A stretch of 64,000 nt of DNA from CAG-217 sp963638105 (lineage in GTDB: Bacteria > Bacillota > Clostridia > Oscillospirales > Acutalibacteraceae), in NCBI GenBank assembly GCA_963638105.1, contig CAVHPP010000007.1, positions 33,700 through 97,699 of the forward strand, read 5' to 3'. Made by a program: the position numbers and the translations under genes. The notes beneath the pieces were generated by a model. It was not told where the DNA came from. It saw only the letters and a list, made by a program, of their open reading frames with translations, and ran no database searches. Shown one piece after another: positions 16,539-24,822 of the stretch. Positions within the stretch are counted from its first letter, which is position 1, and the number at the start of each line of letters is the position of its first letter.

Positions 16539-16567
16539 ATCATACCGATTTTGGCTCTATATTGCAA
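16539..16567 (-). promoter_or_regulatory. promoter of the GH112 operon
   Basis: Minus-strand TTGCAA (16567-16562), 17 bases, TATGAT (16544-16539). Confidence 0.65.
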
Positions 16568-16606
16568 GGGGATTTTCAGATTATCCCCCCAATTTCCGCC
16601 TTGGTC

Positions 16607-16635
16607 TTGCCCGGGGGTCGAAATTTTGCTATACT
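16607..16635 (+). promoter_or_regulatory. promoter of tmk
   Basis: TTGCCC (16607-16612), 17 bases, TATACT (16630-16635). Confidence 0.65.
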
Positions 16636-16663
16636 GGGGAGAGAAACAAAATGAGGTGGGCGT

Positions 16664-17314
16664 ATGAAACAGGGCAAATTCATTGTATTTGAGGGACTGG
16701 ACGGCAGCGGCAAGACCACCCAACTGGAGCGGCTGGGTGCTCGACTGACGGAAAAACTGGGCACAAACGCCGTTTACTGTACCCGGGAGCCGGGGGACAG
16801 CGCCCCGGGGATACTGTGTCAACAGTTCAGCCAAAAAAAGCTGGCCTTGGCGCCGGAGACGGTAGCGCTGCTGTATGCCGCCGACCGGGTGGAGCATATT
16901 GCAAAGGACCTGCTGCCTCGACTGGAGGCCGGCCAAACGGTGCTGTGCGACCGGTACTATTTTTCCAACTTCGCCTACCAGACCCTCACCTCTGATTTAG
17001 AGGATCTGCTGCGATACAACGCCTTTGCCCGGCGCACCCTGCGCCCGGACACCGTAGTGTTTGTCGATGTGGACCCGGAGGAATGTGCCCGCCGGAGAGC
17101 GCACCGGGGCGGCGCCGCGGAATTCTATGAAAAAACAGAACTGGCTCGCCAAATTCGCACCGGGTATCAGCAGGTGTTTGACCGATTAAAAACGGAAGAG
17201 CACATTCTTATCGTGGACGGCAGCGGCCGGCCGGATCAGGTAGAGACCCGCATTTGGTCCGCCTTGCAGGGATATTTTGAATCCGGCGTTGACGAAGAGA
17301 TTGCACAGCCATAA
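16664..17314 (+). CDS. tmk: thymidylate kinase
   Basis: A 216-residue dTMP kinase making dTDP for DNA synthesis. The P-loop FEGLDGSGKTT (9-19), the DRYYFSNFAYQ substrate segment and an Arg-rich lid (RRRAHRGG) with the AREIR-like ARQIRTGYQ helix fit the family. GAGGTGGGCGT precedes the ATG. It is monocistronic here, not in the usual tmk-holB cluster, so a second copy elsewhere is possible. Confidence 0.9.
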   Translation: MKQGKFIVFEGLDGSGKTTQLERLGARLTEKLGTNAVYCTREPGDSAPGILCQQFSQKKLALAPETVALLYAADRVEHIAKDLLPRLEAGQTVLCDRYYFSNFAYQTLTSDLEDLLRYNAFARRTLRPDTVVFVDVDPEECARRRAHRGGAAEFYEKTELARQIRTGYQQVFDRLKTEEHILIVDGSGRPDQVETRIWSALQGYFESGVDEEIAQP

Positions 17315-17319
17315 ATACA

Positions 17320-17345
17320 GGGCAGACGCAAGCCCCCGCCCTACG
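17320..17345. repeat. dispersed CCCTAC palindrome
   Basis: GACGCAAGCCCCCGCCCTAC matches the second unit at 7311-7336. Confidence 0.65.
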
Positions 17346-17360
17346 AAAACCCACACAAAA

Positions 17361-17391
17361 AAGAGCACCCACATGGGTGCTCTTTCCTTTT
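17361..17391. terminator. bidirectional terminator after tmk
   Basis: AAGAGCACCC/GGGTGCTCTT stem with A-run before and TTTCCTTTTT after, between convergent genes. Confidence 0.85.
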
Positions 17392-17396
17392 TGCGT

Positions 17397-18239
17397 TTAT
17401 TTATTCTTCCCCCACCGGGCGATTACATCTTGCAGCTTATCGTACTGCTTGGTGGTGATATTGTCCGGTTTCGCCACCAAAATGCGCTTCATGGTATCGC
17501 GCCGATCTACGGTCCAAACAGAGAGTTTGTACCCGTTCTTATGCAGGAAGTTGCTCAGCCGACCGCCCACATGCTTATAATTACAGTTCAGCCCGATGGC
17601 GCCGCTTTCTTCCAGTATTTTCAGCAGGCGCTGCTGGTAATCCGCAGAAAAAATCTGGAACCGGGAGGGAATATAATTGAGATAATAGGGTAGGTCACGG
17701 CAGGTGGAGGCTTTTACGGCGTTCATATTCCACACCTCCAGCCCGGTGAGAAACACCCGATCGTACAGGTTGTACTCCACCAACAGATCATGGAGCGCAC
17801 CCAGCACTTTGGTCTCCTTAATATCCAAATTCAAGCGAATGGCAGTCGGCTCCAGCAGAGCAAAGGCGTCTGCCAGGGGCACGCCGTCGCTGTTTTTGAC
17901 CACCAAGTCGTGGGCCATCACCAAAATACCGTTCGGCCGCTGGCGCACATCAATCTCCATCACCTCTACCTGATGGTCAATCGCCGCCTGCACGGCCTCC
18001 AGGCTGTTCTGGTTCGTATCGAACGCGCCGGTATGGGCCGTAATGGTAAATCCATCCACAAAAGTCAACTTCCTTTCGTCATACGAGCGAGTGATGGCAT
18101 AATTGGCCACCCCGATCACCATAGCCACAGACACCAGGAAGCTGAACACCTGGTACGAAAAATGCTTGGCCCAGGTGGGGGTCATATTCCGTTTTAAGAA
18201 CCTCTTAAACCGCGCCCAGCGGCTTTGCGGCTGTGCCAT
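17397..18239 (-). CDS. GDPD-like membrane protein with altered catalytic motif
   Basis: A 280-residue protein with a basic N-terminus, one membrane helix (about 28-50) and a GDPD-type TIM barrel. The family motif HRG is HTG (His69, Thr70, Gly71) and PENT is NQNS, while EIDVRQRPNG (Glu95, Asp97) and MAHD (His110) remain. Loss of the conserved Arg makes normal phosphodiester hydrolysis doubtful; it may have another substrate or be a binding protein. It lies 73 bases after guaB with a hairpin between. Confidence 0.8.
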   Translation of the reverse strand: MAQPQSRWARFKRFLKRNMTPTWAKHFSYQVFSFLVSVAMVIGVANYAITRSYDERKLTFVDGFTITAHTGAFDTNQNSLEAVQAAIDHQVEVMEIDVRQRPNGILVMAHDLVVKNSDGVPLADAFALLEPTAIRLNLDIKETKVLGALHDLLVEYNLYDRVFLTGLEVWNMNAVKASTCRDLPYYLNYIPSRFQIFSADYQQRLLKILEESGAIGLNCNYKHVGGRLSNFLHKNGYKLSVWTVDRRDTMKRILVAKPDNITTKQYDKLQDVIARWGKNK

Positions 18240-18260
18240 AGACTCACCTCAAAAGCGGAC

Positions 18261-18292
18261 AAATGCCGAGAAACGGCTGGATCTCGGCATTT
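18261..18292 (-). terminator. hairpin after guaB
   Basis: Perfect 10-base stem AAATGCCGAG/CTCGGCATTT. The T-run beyond is weak, so termination may be partial. Confidence 0.55.
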
Positions 18293-18312
18293 GAAACATC
18301 ATTTTCCTAAAA

Positions 18313-19791
18313 TCAATCCTGGCGGCTGCCGGAGTAGTTGGGCGCCTCCTTGGTGATATACACATCGTGGGGGTGGCTCTCCACCAAACCTGCACCGGTG
18401 ATCTTAATAAACTTGGCGTTGGTGCGCAGCTCCGCAATGCTGTGGCAGCCCACATAGCCCATACCGGAGCGCAAACCGCCCATCATCTGGAACACGGTAT
18501 CGCCTACCGGGCCCTTGTAAGGTACACGACCCTCTACGCCCTCCGGCACGAACTTCTTGGTGCCGTTTTGGAAGTAACGGTCGGCAGAGCCCTTATTCAT
18601 GGCGCCCAAAGAGCCCATACCGCGGTACACCTTAAACTGACGACCCTGGTAAATCTCCGTCTCACCGGGAGACTCCTCACAACCGGCCACCAAAGAGCCG
18701 ACCATCACCACGGAACCGCCGGCCGCAATGGCCTTTACGATTTCGCCGCTGTACTTAATACCACCGTCTGCAATGATCGGGATACCGTACTTGTCGGCCA
18801 TCTCTGCCGCGTCATAAATCGCTGTGATCTGGGGCACACCGATACCGGCAACCACACGAGTGGTGCAGATAGAGCCGGGGCCGATACCCACCTTTACCGC
18901 ATCTGCACCGGCCTTGATCAAAGCCTCGGTGCCCTCTGCGGTGGCCACATTGCCGGCAATCAGAGAGATCTGCGGGAACGCATTTTTCACCTGCTCCACT
19001 GCCTTTAAAATATTGGCGGAGTGACCGTGGGCAGAGTCCAAAATCAGGGCGTCTACCTGGGCGTTGACCAGCGCGCCGGCACGATCCATAATATCCTTGG
19101 TTACACCGATAGCGGCAGCGCACAGCAGGCGACCCTTCTCATCGCGGGCGGTGTTGGGGTACTTAACGCTCTTTTCAATATCCTTAATGGTCACCAAGCC
19201 AGTGAGCTTGCCGTTCTTGTCTACCAGAGGCAGCTTCTCCACCTTGGAGCGCATCAGAATTTTCTTGGCCTCCTCCAGGGTGGTGCCGGCCATCGCGGTG
19301 ACCAGCTTATCCTTGGGGGTCATCACAGCGGAGATGGGCACGGAGAAGTCCGTCATAAACCGCATATCCCGGTTGGTAAGGATGCCCACCAGGGTGCCGT
19401 CCGCCTCGCAGATGGGCACACCGCTGATCTTGTATTTACGCATCAGATCCTCTGCGTCCTGGGCTAAGTGCCGGGGAGAGAGGAAAAACGGATTGGTAAT
19501 GACGCCGTTCTCCGAGCGCTTTACCTTATCGACCTCAGTGGCCTGATCCTCAATGGTCATATTCTTGTGAATCACGCCGATACCGCCCTCACGGGCAATG
19601 GCGATGGCCATATTGGACTCGGTGACCGTGTCCATGGCAGAGGTCATCAAGGGGATATTCAGGGTAATATCCTTGGTCAACTTGGTGGACAAATCCACTT
19701 CGTTGGGCAACACATCGGACTCTGCCGGGATCAGCAGAACATCGTCAAAGGTCAGCCCTTCTTTTACAAACTTTGCGCCGTATTCGCTCAT
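18313..19791 (-). CDS. guaB: IMP dehydrogenase
   Basis: A 492-residue enzyme oxidising IMP to XMP with NAD, the committed step to GMP. The TIM barrel is split by two CBS domains (about residues 95-205); the active-site loop GPGSICTTRVV holds the catalytic Cys, and the mobile flap YRGMGSLGAM plus VPEGVEGRVPYKG are intact. GGAGGTAATGTA precedes the ATG. No G-box purine riboswitch fits in the 50-base leader. Confidence 0.97.
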   Translation of the reverse strand: MSEYGAKFVKEGLTFDDVLLIPAESDVLPNEVDLSTKLTKDITLNIPLMTSAMDTVTESNMAIAIAREGGIGVIHKNMTIEDQATEVDKVKRSENGVITNPFFLSPRHLAQDAEDLMRKYKISGVPICEADGTLVGILTNRDMRFMTDFSVPISAVMTPKDKLVTAMAGTTLEEAKKILMRSKVEKLPLVDKNGKLTGLVTIKDIEKSVKYPNTARDEKGRLLCAAAIGVTKDIMDRAGALVNAQVDALILDSAHGHSANILKAVEQVKNAFPQISLIAGNVATAEGTEALIKAGADAVKVGIGPGSICTTRVVAGIGVPQITAIYDAAEMADKYGIPIIADGGIKYSGEIVKAIAAGGSVVMVGSLVAGCEESPGETEIYQGRQFKVYRGMGSLGAMNKGSADRYFQNGTKKFVPEGVEGRVPYKGPVGDTVFQMMGGLRSGMGYVGCHSIAELRTNAKFIKITGAGLVESHPHDVYITKEAPNYSGSRQD

Positions 19792-19843
19792 TACATTACC
19801 TCCGTTATCAATAAATTCCTATTCCGTGAAGAATATTTTTACT

Positions 19844-19872
19844 ATAATAGCACTTTTTGCGCCGCCCTGCAA
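19844..19872 (-). promoter_or_regulatory. promoter of guaB
   Basis: Minus-strand TTGCAG (19872-19867), 17 bases, TATTAT (19849-19844). Confidence 0.7.
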
Positions 19873-19900
19873 GTAGAAAATCCGATGCAAAAGGTGATAT

Positions 19901-21742
19901 TCATTTGGTAGAAATGCTCTTTTTGCCGGACCAGGCGCCCCGATAGGTCACCGTTTTGCCGTCTGCGTTCTTGCGGGTCTTAACCGCCCGCACCTGCACA
20001 TAATATTTTTTATGACGGGAGAGCTTGCTTAATTTCTTCTGCACCGTCTTGCCGGAGCCGATTTTCACCGTCTTGGCCTTTTTCATATCCGATCGGGTGG
20101 AATAGCGCACCTCATAACCGGAGGCGGTCATCTTCTTCCACTTCACCGTGACCGTACCCTTGCCGGCTGTCAGCTTAGGCGCCGCCGGAGTAAGCGGGGT
20201 GGTGCAGGTCACATAATTGCTGCCGTATACACCGGCAATGCCGCCCTTGTAAGCCGTAACCCGGAAAGTGTAAGTGGCAGCCGGGGACAAACCGCCGATT
20301 TTGGCGCTGTTGCCGCTGACGGTCTTAACGGTGACCCACTTGCCATTTTTCTTTTGCTGCAAGCGGTAGGTGCTCGCCCCCACAGTCTTTTGCCAGCTGA
20401 AGGTCAGCGCCTTTGGCTCCCGCTTGGTGATCTTGATCTGCTGTACCTTAGCCGGTCGAATGGTGTAGGTGCGCCGGGTGCTGTCGCCCCGACTGTCTCG
20501 CACCGTTAGCGTATAGATACCCGGAATGGTTGCCGTGGCGCCGCTGACCGCATAGCCTTGATAGGGCTGTCCCTGATAGGTGACCGTCAACTTTGGCCCC
20601 TGGGCTTTGCCGTTGTAAGTAAATTGGGTTTGGCTCAGGCGCACCACCGCATTGCCCATATTGGGCAGCAGCGGCTCATAGCTGCGGGCAGCCACCCGGT
20701 CTACATAGTTGCGGGTCAGGTCCGCGTCTGCATACACGCCGTCGTCCAGCCGGTGCTCGTGGTAGCCGCTGTCCATCGCCTGCAAATCCGTGTAATTCTT
20801 TAAGAAGAAGTTATAGACGATATTGCCTTCATGGTAGGTATCGTCCCAAGTGCAGTCCACATAGTAGTATTTGCCGCCCACCTGTACCAAATTCCAGGCG
20901 TGGCAGCCCTCGTCCGGATCCGAGTACACAAAGCGCACCGACAATCCCAGCTCCCGACACAGCCGGTAGTACGCCAGCGCATACCCCTGGCATACGCAAC
21001 GACCCACATTCAGGCACCCATAGGCAGAAAAATCATAGTCGTCGTAGCGGCTGTCCATCTCCATATCATAGACCGTAGCACGGCACACATCGTCGTGCAC
21101 CTTTTTCGCCAGGTCATAATCGCTCATTTTGTTTCGGTCCACCCGGCGCACATAATTCTGCACATACCGATCCACCCACTGCTCCTCGACGGCGGTGGTG
21201 TAATAACCCAAGCCGTAATAGATCACCCGGTAGTAATAGACCCCGTTTTTGCTGCCGTCCGCATACAGCACACCGCTAACGCTGCCCAGCTGCCAGCGCA
21301 GATAGTCCCCATCCCGAGCAGAAACGGAGTTCCGCTGGGCGGTGGCGTCGTTAAGCAGGCCCAAAAACAGCTCCTCACGCGCTTGTGCGGCGCTGTTACT
21401 TCTGCCGGTCAACCCCCGCCGATCGGTGGCCAGGCGCAGCACCACCTGGTCGCTGCGCTTCACCATCTGGTCCCGCAGTTGGCGGCTCAGATCGGTTTGG
21501 CTGCCGTAGTAGGTGTTGCCGTTGACCTTGTAATTCTTCTCTAATTTATCCCGGTATTGCAGCTCCATCTTGGCGCTGCTGCCCAGGCGAAAACCGTAAG
21601 TGCTGTGAAACGCCGCCTTTTCAGGTTGGGCGGCAAAGCACTCCGCCGGCAGCGCGCCCAGCGTGCCCGCCAGCAGTGCCAACGCCAGCAAAAAGCTGGT
21701 GAGGGCAGAAAATCGCTTGTTCAACTTCTTTTTCTTTTCCAT
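19901..21742 (-). CDS. secreted transglutaminase-like protein with fibronectin type III domains
   Basis: A 613-residue exported protein with a signal peptide (KRFSALTSFLLALALLAGT, cleavage near FAA). The central transglutaminase-like domain (about 200-330) has its triad in GRCVCQGYALAYYRL (Cys), EGCHAWNLV (His) and YVDCTWDD (Asp). C-terminal are a Big-like strand-rich region and two fibronectin type III domains (about 420-610). Such proteins act as extracellular peptidases or crosslinkers. It is the last gene of the ftsEX-led block, 12 bases after aroK. Confidence 0.88.
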   Translation of the reverse strand: MEKKKKLNKRFSALTSFLLALALLAGTLGALPAECFAAQPEKAAFHSTYGFRLGSSAKMELQYRDKLEKNYKVNGNTYYGSQTDLSRQLRDQMVKRSDQVVLRLATDRRGLTGRSNSAAQAREELFLGLLNDATAQRNSVSARDGDYLRWQLGSVSGVLYADGSKNGVYYYRVIYYGLGYYTTAVEEQWVDRYVQNYVRRVDRNKMSDYDLAKKVHDDVCRATVYDMEMDSRYDDYDFSAYGCLNVGRCVCQGYALAYYRLCRELGLSVRFVYSDPDEGCHAWNLVQVGGKYYYVDCTWDDTYHEGNIVYNFFLKNYTDLQAMDSGYHEHRLDDGVYADADLTRNYVDRVAARSYEPLLPNMGNAVVRLSQTQFTYNGKAQGPKLTVTYQGQPYQGYAVSGATATIPGIYTLTVRDSRGDSTRRTYTIRPAKVQQIKITKREPKALTFSWQKTVGASTYRLQQKKNGKWVTVKTVSGNSAKIGGLSPAATYTFRVTAYKGGIAGVYGSNYVTCTTPLTPAAPKLTAGKGTVTVKWKKMTASGYEVRYSTRSDMKKAKTVKIGSGKTVQKKLSKLSRHKKYYVQVRAVKTRKNADGKTVTYRGAWSGKKSISTK

Positions 21743-21754
21743 TTCTTTCTCCTT

Positions 21755-22261
21755 TTATCGGGCGCAGCGGGCGATCTGCTGGGCAGTCTGCTCCACTGTG
21801 TTGTTGTCACACTTAATAACCGCGTCCGCATACCGGCGGTACAGGGGCAGCCGCTCCTTGTACATATCCTGCAAGGTGTAGCCCGCTTGCAGTACCACAC
21901 CCCGACTGTCCAAATTCTGAATACGGCGGCACATGGTCTCATACTCCAGATGCAGATAAATCACCTTGCCCATGCGGCGCAGGTGCTCCATGGCCGCCGG
22001 AGAATACACCACGGAGCCGCCGGTGGCGATCACCGTACCGGCAATATCCAGGGATAAAACGGCCTCCTCCTCTGCCCGGGCAAAGTAATCCAGCCCTTTT
22101 TCGTCAATGATCTGTTGCAGGCGCCGTCCCTCCCGATTTTGGATCAGCAGGTCCGTGTCAAAAAAATTCTTCAGCAGCAGCTTGGCTGCCACCACCCCGC
22201 AGGTGGATTTGCCGCTGCCGGGCATACCGATCAATATGATATTGCCGCTGTTTGCTTGCAT
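21755..22261 (-). CDS. aroK: shikimate kinase
   Basis: A 168-residue NMP-kinase fold: P-loop GMPGSGKST, FDTDLLIQ (shikimate-binding Asp), ATGGSVVYSP and an Arg-rich lid. It phosphorylates shikimate in the aromatic amino acid pathway. GAGGACGAACAA precedes the ATG. Separated from other aro genes, it is embedded between nth and the transglutaminase gene. Confidence 0.9.
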   Translation of the reverse strand: MQANSGNIILIGMPGSGKSTCGVVAAKLLLKNFFDTDLLIQNREGRRLQQIIDEKGLDYFARAEEEAVLSLDIAGTVIATGGSVVYSPAAMEHLRRMGKVIYLHLEYETMCRRIQNLDSRGVVLQAGYTLQDMYKERLPLYRRYADAVIKCDNNTVEQTAQQIARCAR

Positions 22262-22279
22262 TTGTTCGTCCTCAATTCT

Positions 22280-22924
22280 TCACTTTTTGGCAGCCACACC
22301 TACGCGGCGGCAAGTACCGTCTGCCAGGGGGCACCTCTCGCACTTAGGGCTGCGGGCCGGGCAAATATCCCGCCCAAACAGCACAATGCGGTGGCAAAAA
22401 TCCGACCCCATATCCGGGGGAATGATCTTCTTTAAGGCAAATTCGATCTGCTTGGGATCTTTCGTTGCCACCAGCCCCAGCCGATTGGCAATGCGGATCA
22501 TGTGGGTGTCTACCACCACGCTCTCCTTGCCGTACACATCGCCCACGATCAGGTTGGCGGTTTTGCGTCCCACCCCGGGCAGGGTCAGCAGGTCCTCAAT
22601 GGTGTCCGGCACCCGACCATCGTAGTCGTCCCGTACTTTGCGTGCCATTTCTATAATATTCTCCGCCTTGGTCTTGTAAAACCCGCAGGAGTAAATCAGT
22701 CGCTCTATATCCGCCACATCGGCGTTGCAGTAGTCCTCTAATGTGGGGTACTTGGCAAACAGCGCCGGGGTCACCTGGTTCACCCGGGCGTCCGTACACT
22801 GGGCAGACAATCGCACCGCCACCAGCAGTTCAAAGGCGTTGCCGGAGAACAGAGAGCATCTGGCGTCCGGGTACAGCTGCTCCAAGGCTGCCGCTACCCG
22901 CAAAAATCGTTCTTTCTTGGTCAT
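22280..22924 (-). CDS. nth: endonuclease III
   Basis: A 214-residue DNA glycosylase/AP lyase for oxidised pyrimidines. Helix-hairpin-helix DLLTLPGVGRKTANLIV is followed by VVDTHMIRIANRLG with the catalytic Asp; the catalytic Lys of the LPGVGRKTAN motif is present, and the [4Fe-4S] cysteines lie at the end (CPARSPKCERCPLADGTC). It starts 2 bases after rarA. Confidence 0.95.
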   Translation of the reverse strand: MTKKERFLRVAAALEQLYPDARCSLFSGNAFELLVAVRLSAQCTDARVNQVTPALFAKYPTLEDYCNADVADIERLIYSCGFYKTKAENIIEMARKVRDDYDGRVPDTIEDLLTLPGVGRKTANLIVGDVYGKESVVVDTHMIRIANRLGLVATKDPKQIEFALKKIIPPDMGSDFCHRIVLFGRDICPARSPKCERCPLADGTCRRVGVAAKK

Positions 22925-22926
22925 AT

Positions 22927-24198
22927 TTACAGTTTCCTCTTCTTCACCCGCTCCCAGTAGGCATGGGCGGCCTGCTCGGTCTTGTTGTCGCCAAAATGGT
23001 AATACTGCGTGCCCTTCAGCACATCCGGCAGGTACTGCTGCTCCACCCAGTGATTTTCATATTCATGGGGGTATTTGTAAAACTGGCCTTTCACCTTGGC
23101 GTCTGCGCCGTCGTAGTGCTTGTTTTGCAGTCGGCGGGGAATGGGCGAATAATTGCCCCGCTGCACATCCGCCATAGCCGCGTTAATGGCGTCATGGGCG
23201 GTATTGCTCTTGGGACTGGTGGCCACCAGCACCACCGCGTCCGCCAGGGGCAGCCTTGCCTCCGGCAGACCCAGCATTTGGGCCGCGTCCACCGCCGCCT
23301 TAACGATGGGAATGATCTGGGGATACGCCAGCCCCACATCCTCACAGGCGCAGACCATCAGCCGCCGACAGGCGGAGGGCAGGTCTCCCGCCTCCAGCAG
23401 CCGGGCCAAATAATGGAGCGCAGCGTCCGGGTCCGAGCCCCGCATAGACTTTTGATAGGCAGAAATAATATCGTAATGCTCGTCCCCCAGCCGATCATAG
23501 CGGGCGCCGCTTTTTTGGGTCAGCTGATCCACCAGCGACCGGGTGATCCGCTTTTTGCCGTCCGTCTCCTGGGCGGCAAAGTAGCAGTTTTCCACCGCAC
23601 CCAGGGACTTGCGCACATCGCCGCCGCCCCGCTCCGCCAAAGTGCGGGCTACGCCGTCCGCCAACTCTGCCGGGGTGCCGTTCTCCTTCTCCAGCAAACG
23701 GAAGCCCCGCTCCACCGCGGGCACCACATCTGCCGGGGTAACGGATTTGAACTCAAACACCGTGCACCGGCTGAGCACTGCCGGATAAATATAAAAATAC
23801 GGGTTCTCCGTGGTGCTGGCAATGAGGGTGATCTTGCCGTTTTCTATGTATTCCAGCAGGGACTGCTGCTGGCGTTTGTTAAAATACTGGATCTCATCCA
23901 AATACAGCAATATGCCGTTGGGCGCGGACAGGGTGTCCAGCTCTGCCACCAGTGCCCGAATATCCGCCGTAGAGGCGTTGGTGCCGTTAAGCCGCCGCAA
24001 GGCGCGATCCGTGCGCTTGGCAATAATGGACGCCACCGTGGTCTTGCCCACCCCCGGCGGGCCGTAAAAAATCAAATTTGGAATATCGCCGCTCTCGATC
24101 AGCTGCCGCAGAGCCTTGCCGGGTCCCAGCAAGTGCTGCTGGCCCACCACCTGCTCCAGGCTTTCCGGGCGGATACGGTCTGCCAGGGGATTGGTCAT
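22927..24198 (-). CDS. rarA: replication-associated AAA ATPase RarA/MgsA
   Basis: A 423-residue clamp-loader-like ATPase acting at stalled forks. It has the RarA start MTNPLADRIRPESLEQVVGQ, Walker A GPPGVGKTT, Walker B LYLDEIQ, sensor 1 TTENP and the C-terminal tetramer domain (GSDPDAALHYLARLL). The ATG overlaps the queH stop (ATGA). AAGGAGAAACCGG precedes it. Confidence 0.95.
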   Translation of the reverse strand: MTNPLADRIRPESLEQVVGQQHLLGPGKALRQLIESGDIPNLIFYGPPGVGKTTVASIIAKRTDRALRRLNGTNASTADIRALVAELDTLSAPNGILLYLDEIQYFNKRQQQSLLEYIENGKITLIASTTENPYFYIYPAVLSRCTVFEFKSVTPADVVPAVERGFRLLEKENGTPAELADGVARTLAERGGGDVRKSLGAVENCYFAAQETDGKKRITRSLVDQLTQKSGARYDRLGDEHYDIISAYQKSMRGSDPDAALHYLARLLEAGDLPSACRRLMVCACEDVGLAYPQIIPIVKAAVDAAQMLGLPEARLPLADAVVLVATSPKSNTAHDAINAAMADVQRGNYSPIPRRLQNKHYDGADAKVKGQFYKYPHEYENHWVEQQYLPDVLKGTQYYHFGDNKTEQAAHAYWERVKKRKL

Positions 24199-24821
24199 AC
24201 CGGTTTCTCCTTCTCTTGCTTAGAATACACACAGCCGCAGAAGTTTTGGCGATACAGGCCGTACTCCCGGGACAGCGCAATGGAGCGCTTGTACCGCTCC
24301 TGCTTCTTAAAATCCGAGGGCAACCAGGCCACCCCGTACTGCTCCCCTACGCTCTGCCCAATGGCATTGATCTTTTGGGCGTCCTTTAAGGGGCTGATGC
24401 TCAGGGTGGTGCAAAAATAGTCAAAGCCCATTTCCTTGGCCAGCGCCGCCGTCTTTTCCAGTCGTTGGCGATAGCAGCGCATACAGCGGGCGCCCCCCTC
24501 CGGGCAGTCCTCATACCCCTTGGCAACAGCCGCAAAGGCCGCCGGTTCGTAGTCCCCGGCGATCAGCTGCACCGGGTGCACTGCCGGCTGGTGCGCGATC
24601 AGCCGCCGCTGCTCCGCCAAGCGCTTTTGGAACTCTCCCTCCGGGGCAATATTCGGATTATAATAAAAGACCGTGATCTGAAAATACTGCGACAGCCACT
24701 CCAGCGTGGCGCTGGAACAGGGGGCGCAGCAGCTGTGCAGCAGCAGGGTGGGTACTCGCCCTGCCGCCGTTTGCTGCCGGATCACGGCCATACACATACG
24801 ATCGTAATTGATTTTGTTCAT
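24195..24821 (-). CDS. queH: epoxyqueuosine reductase QueH
   Basis: A 208-residue QueH (DUF208) enzyme, the alternative to QueG that reduces epoxyqueuosine to queuosine in tRNA. Cluster-binding cysteines appear as LLHSCCAPCSS and CMRCYRQRL, and the C-terminus has FCGCVYSK. It starts 1 base after the stop of the M23 gene at 24823 and overlaps rarA by 4 bases. Confidence 0.9.
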   Translation of the reverse strand: MNKINYDRMCMAVIRQQTAAGRVPTLLLHSCCAPCSSATLEWLSQYFQITVFYYNPNIAPEGEFQKRLAEQRRLIAHQPAVHPVQLIAGDYEPAAFAAVAKGYEDCPEGGARCMRCYRQRLEKTAALAKEMGFDYFCTTLSISPLKDAQKINAIGQSVGEQYGVAWLPSDFKKQERYKRSIALSREYGLYRQNFCGCVYSKQEKEKPV

Positions 24822-24822
24822 G

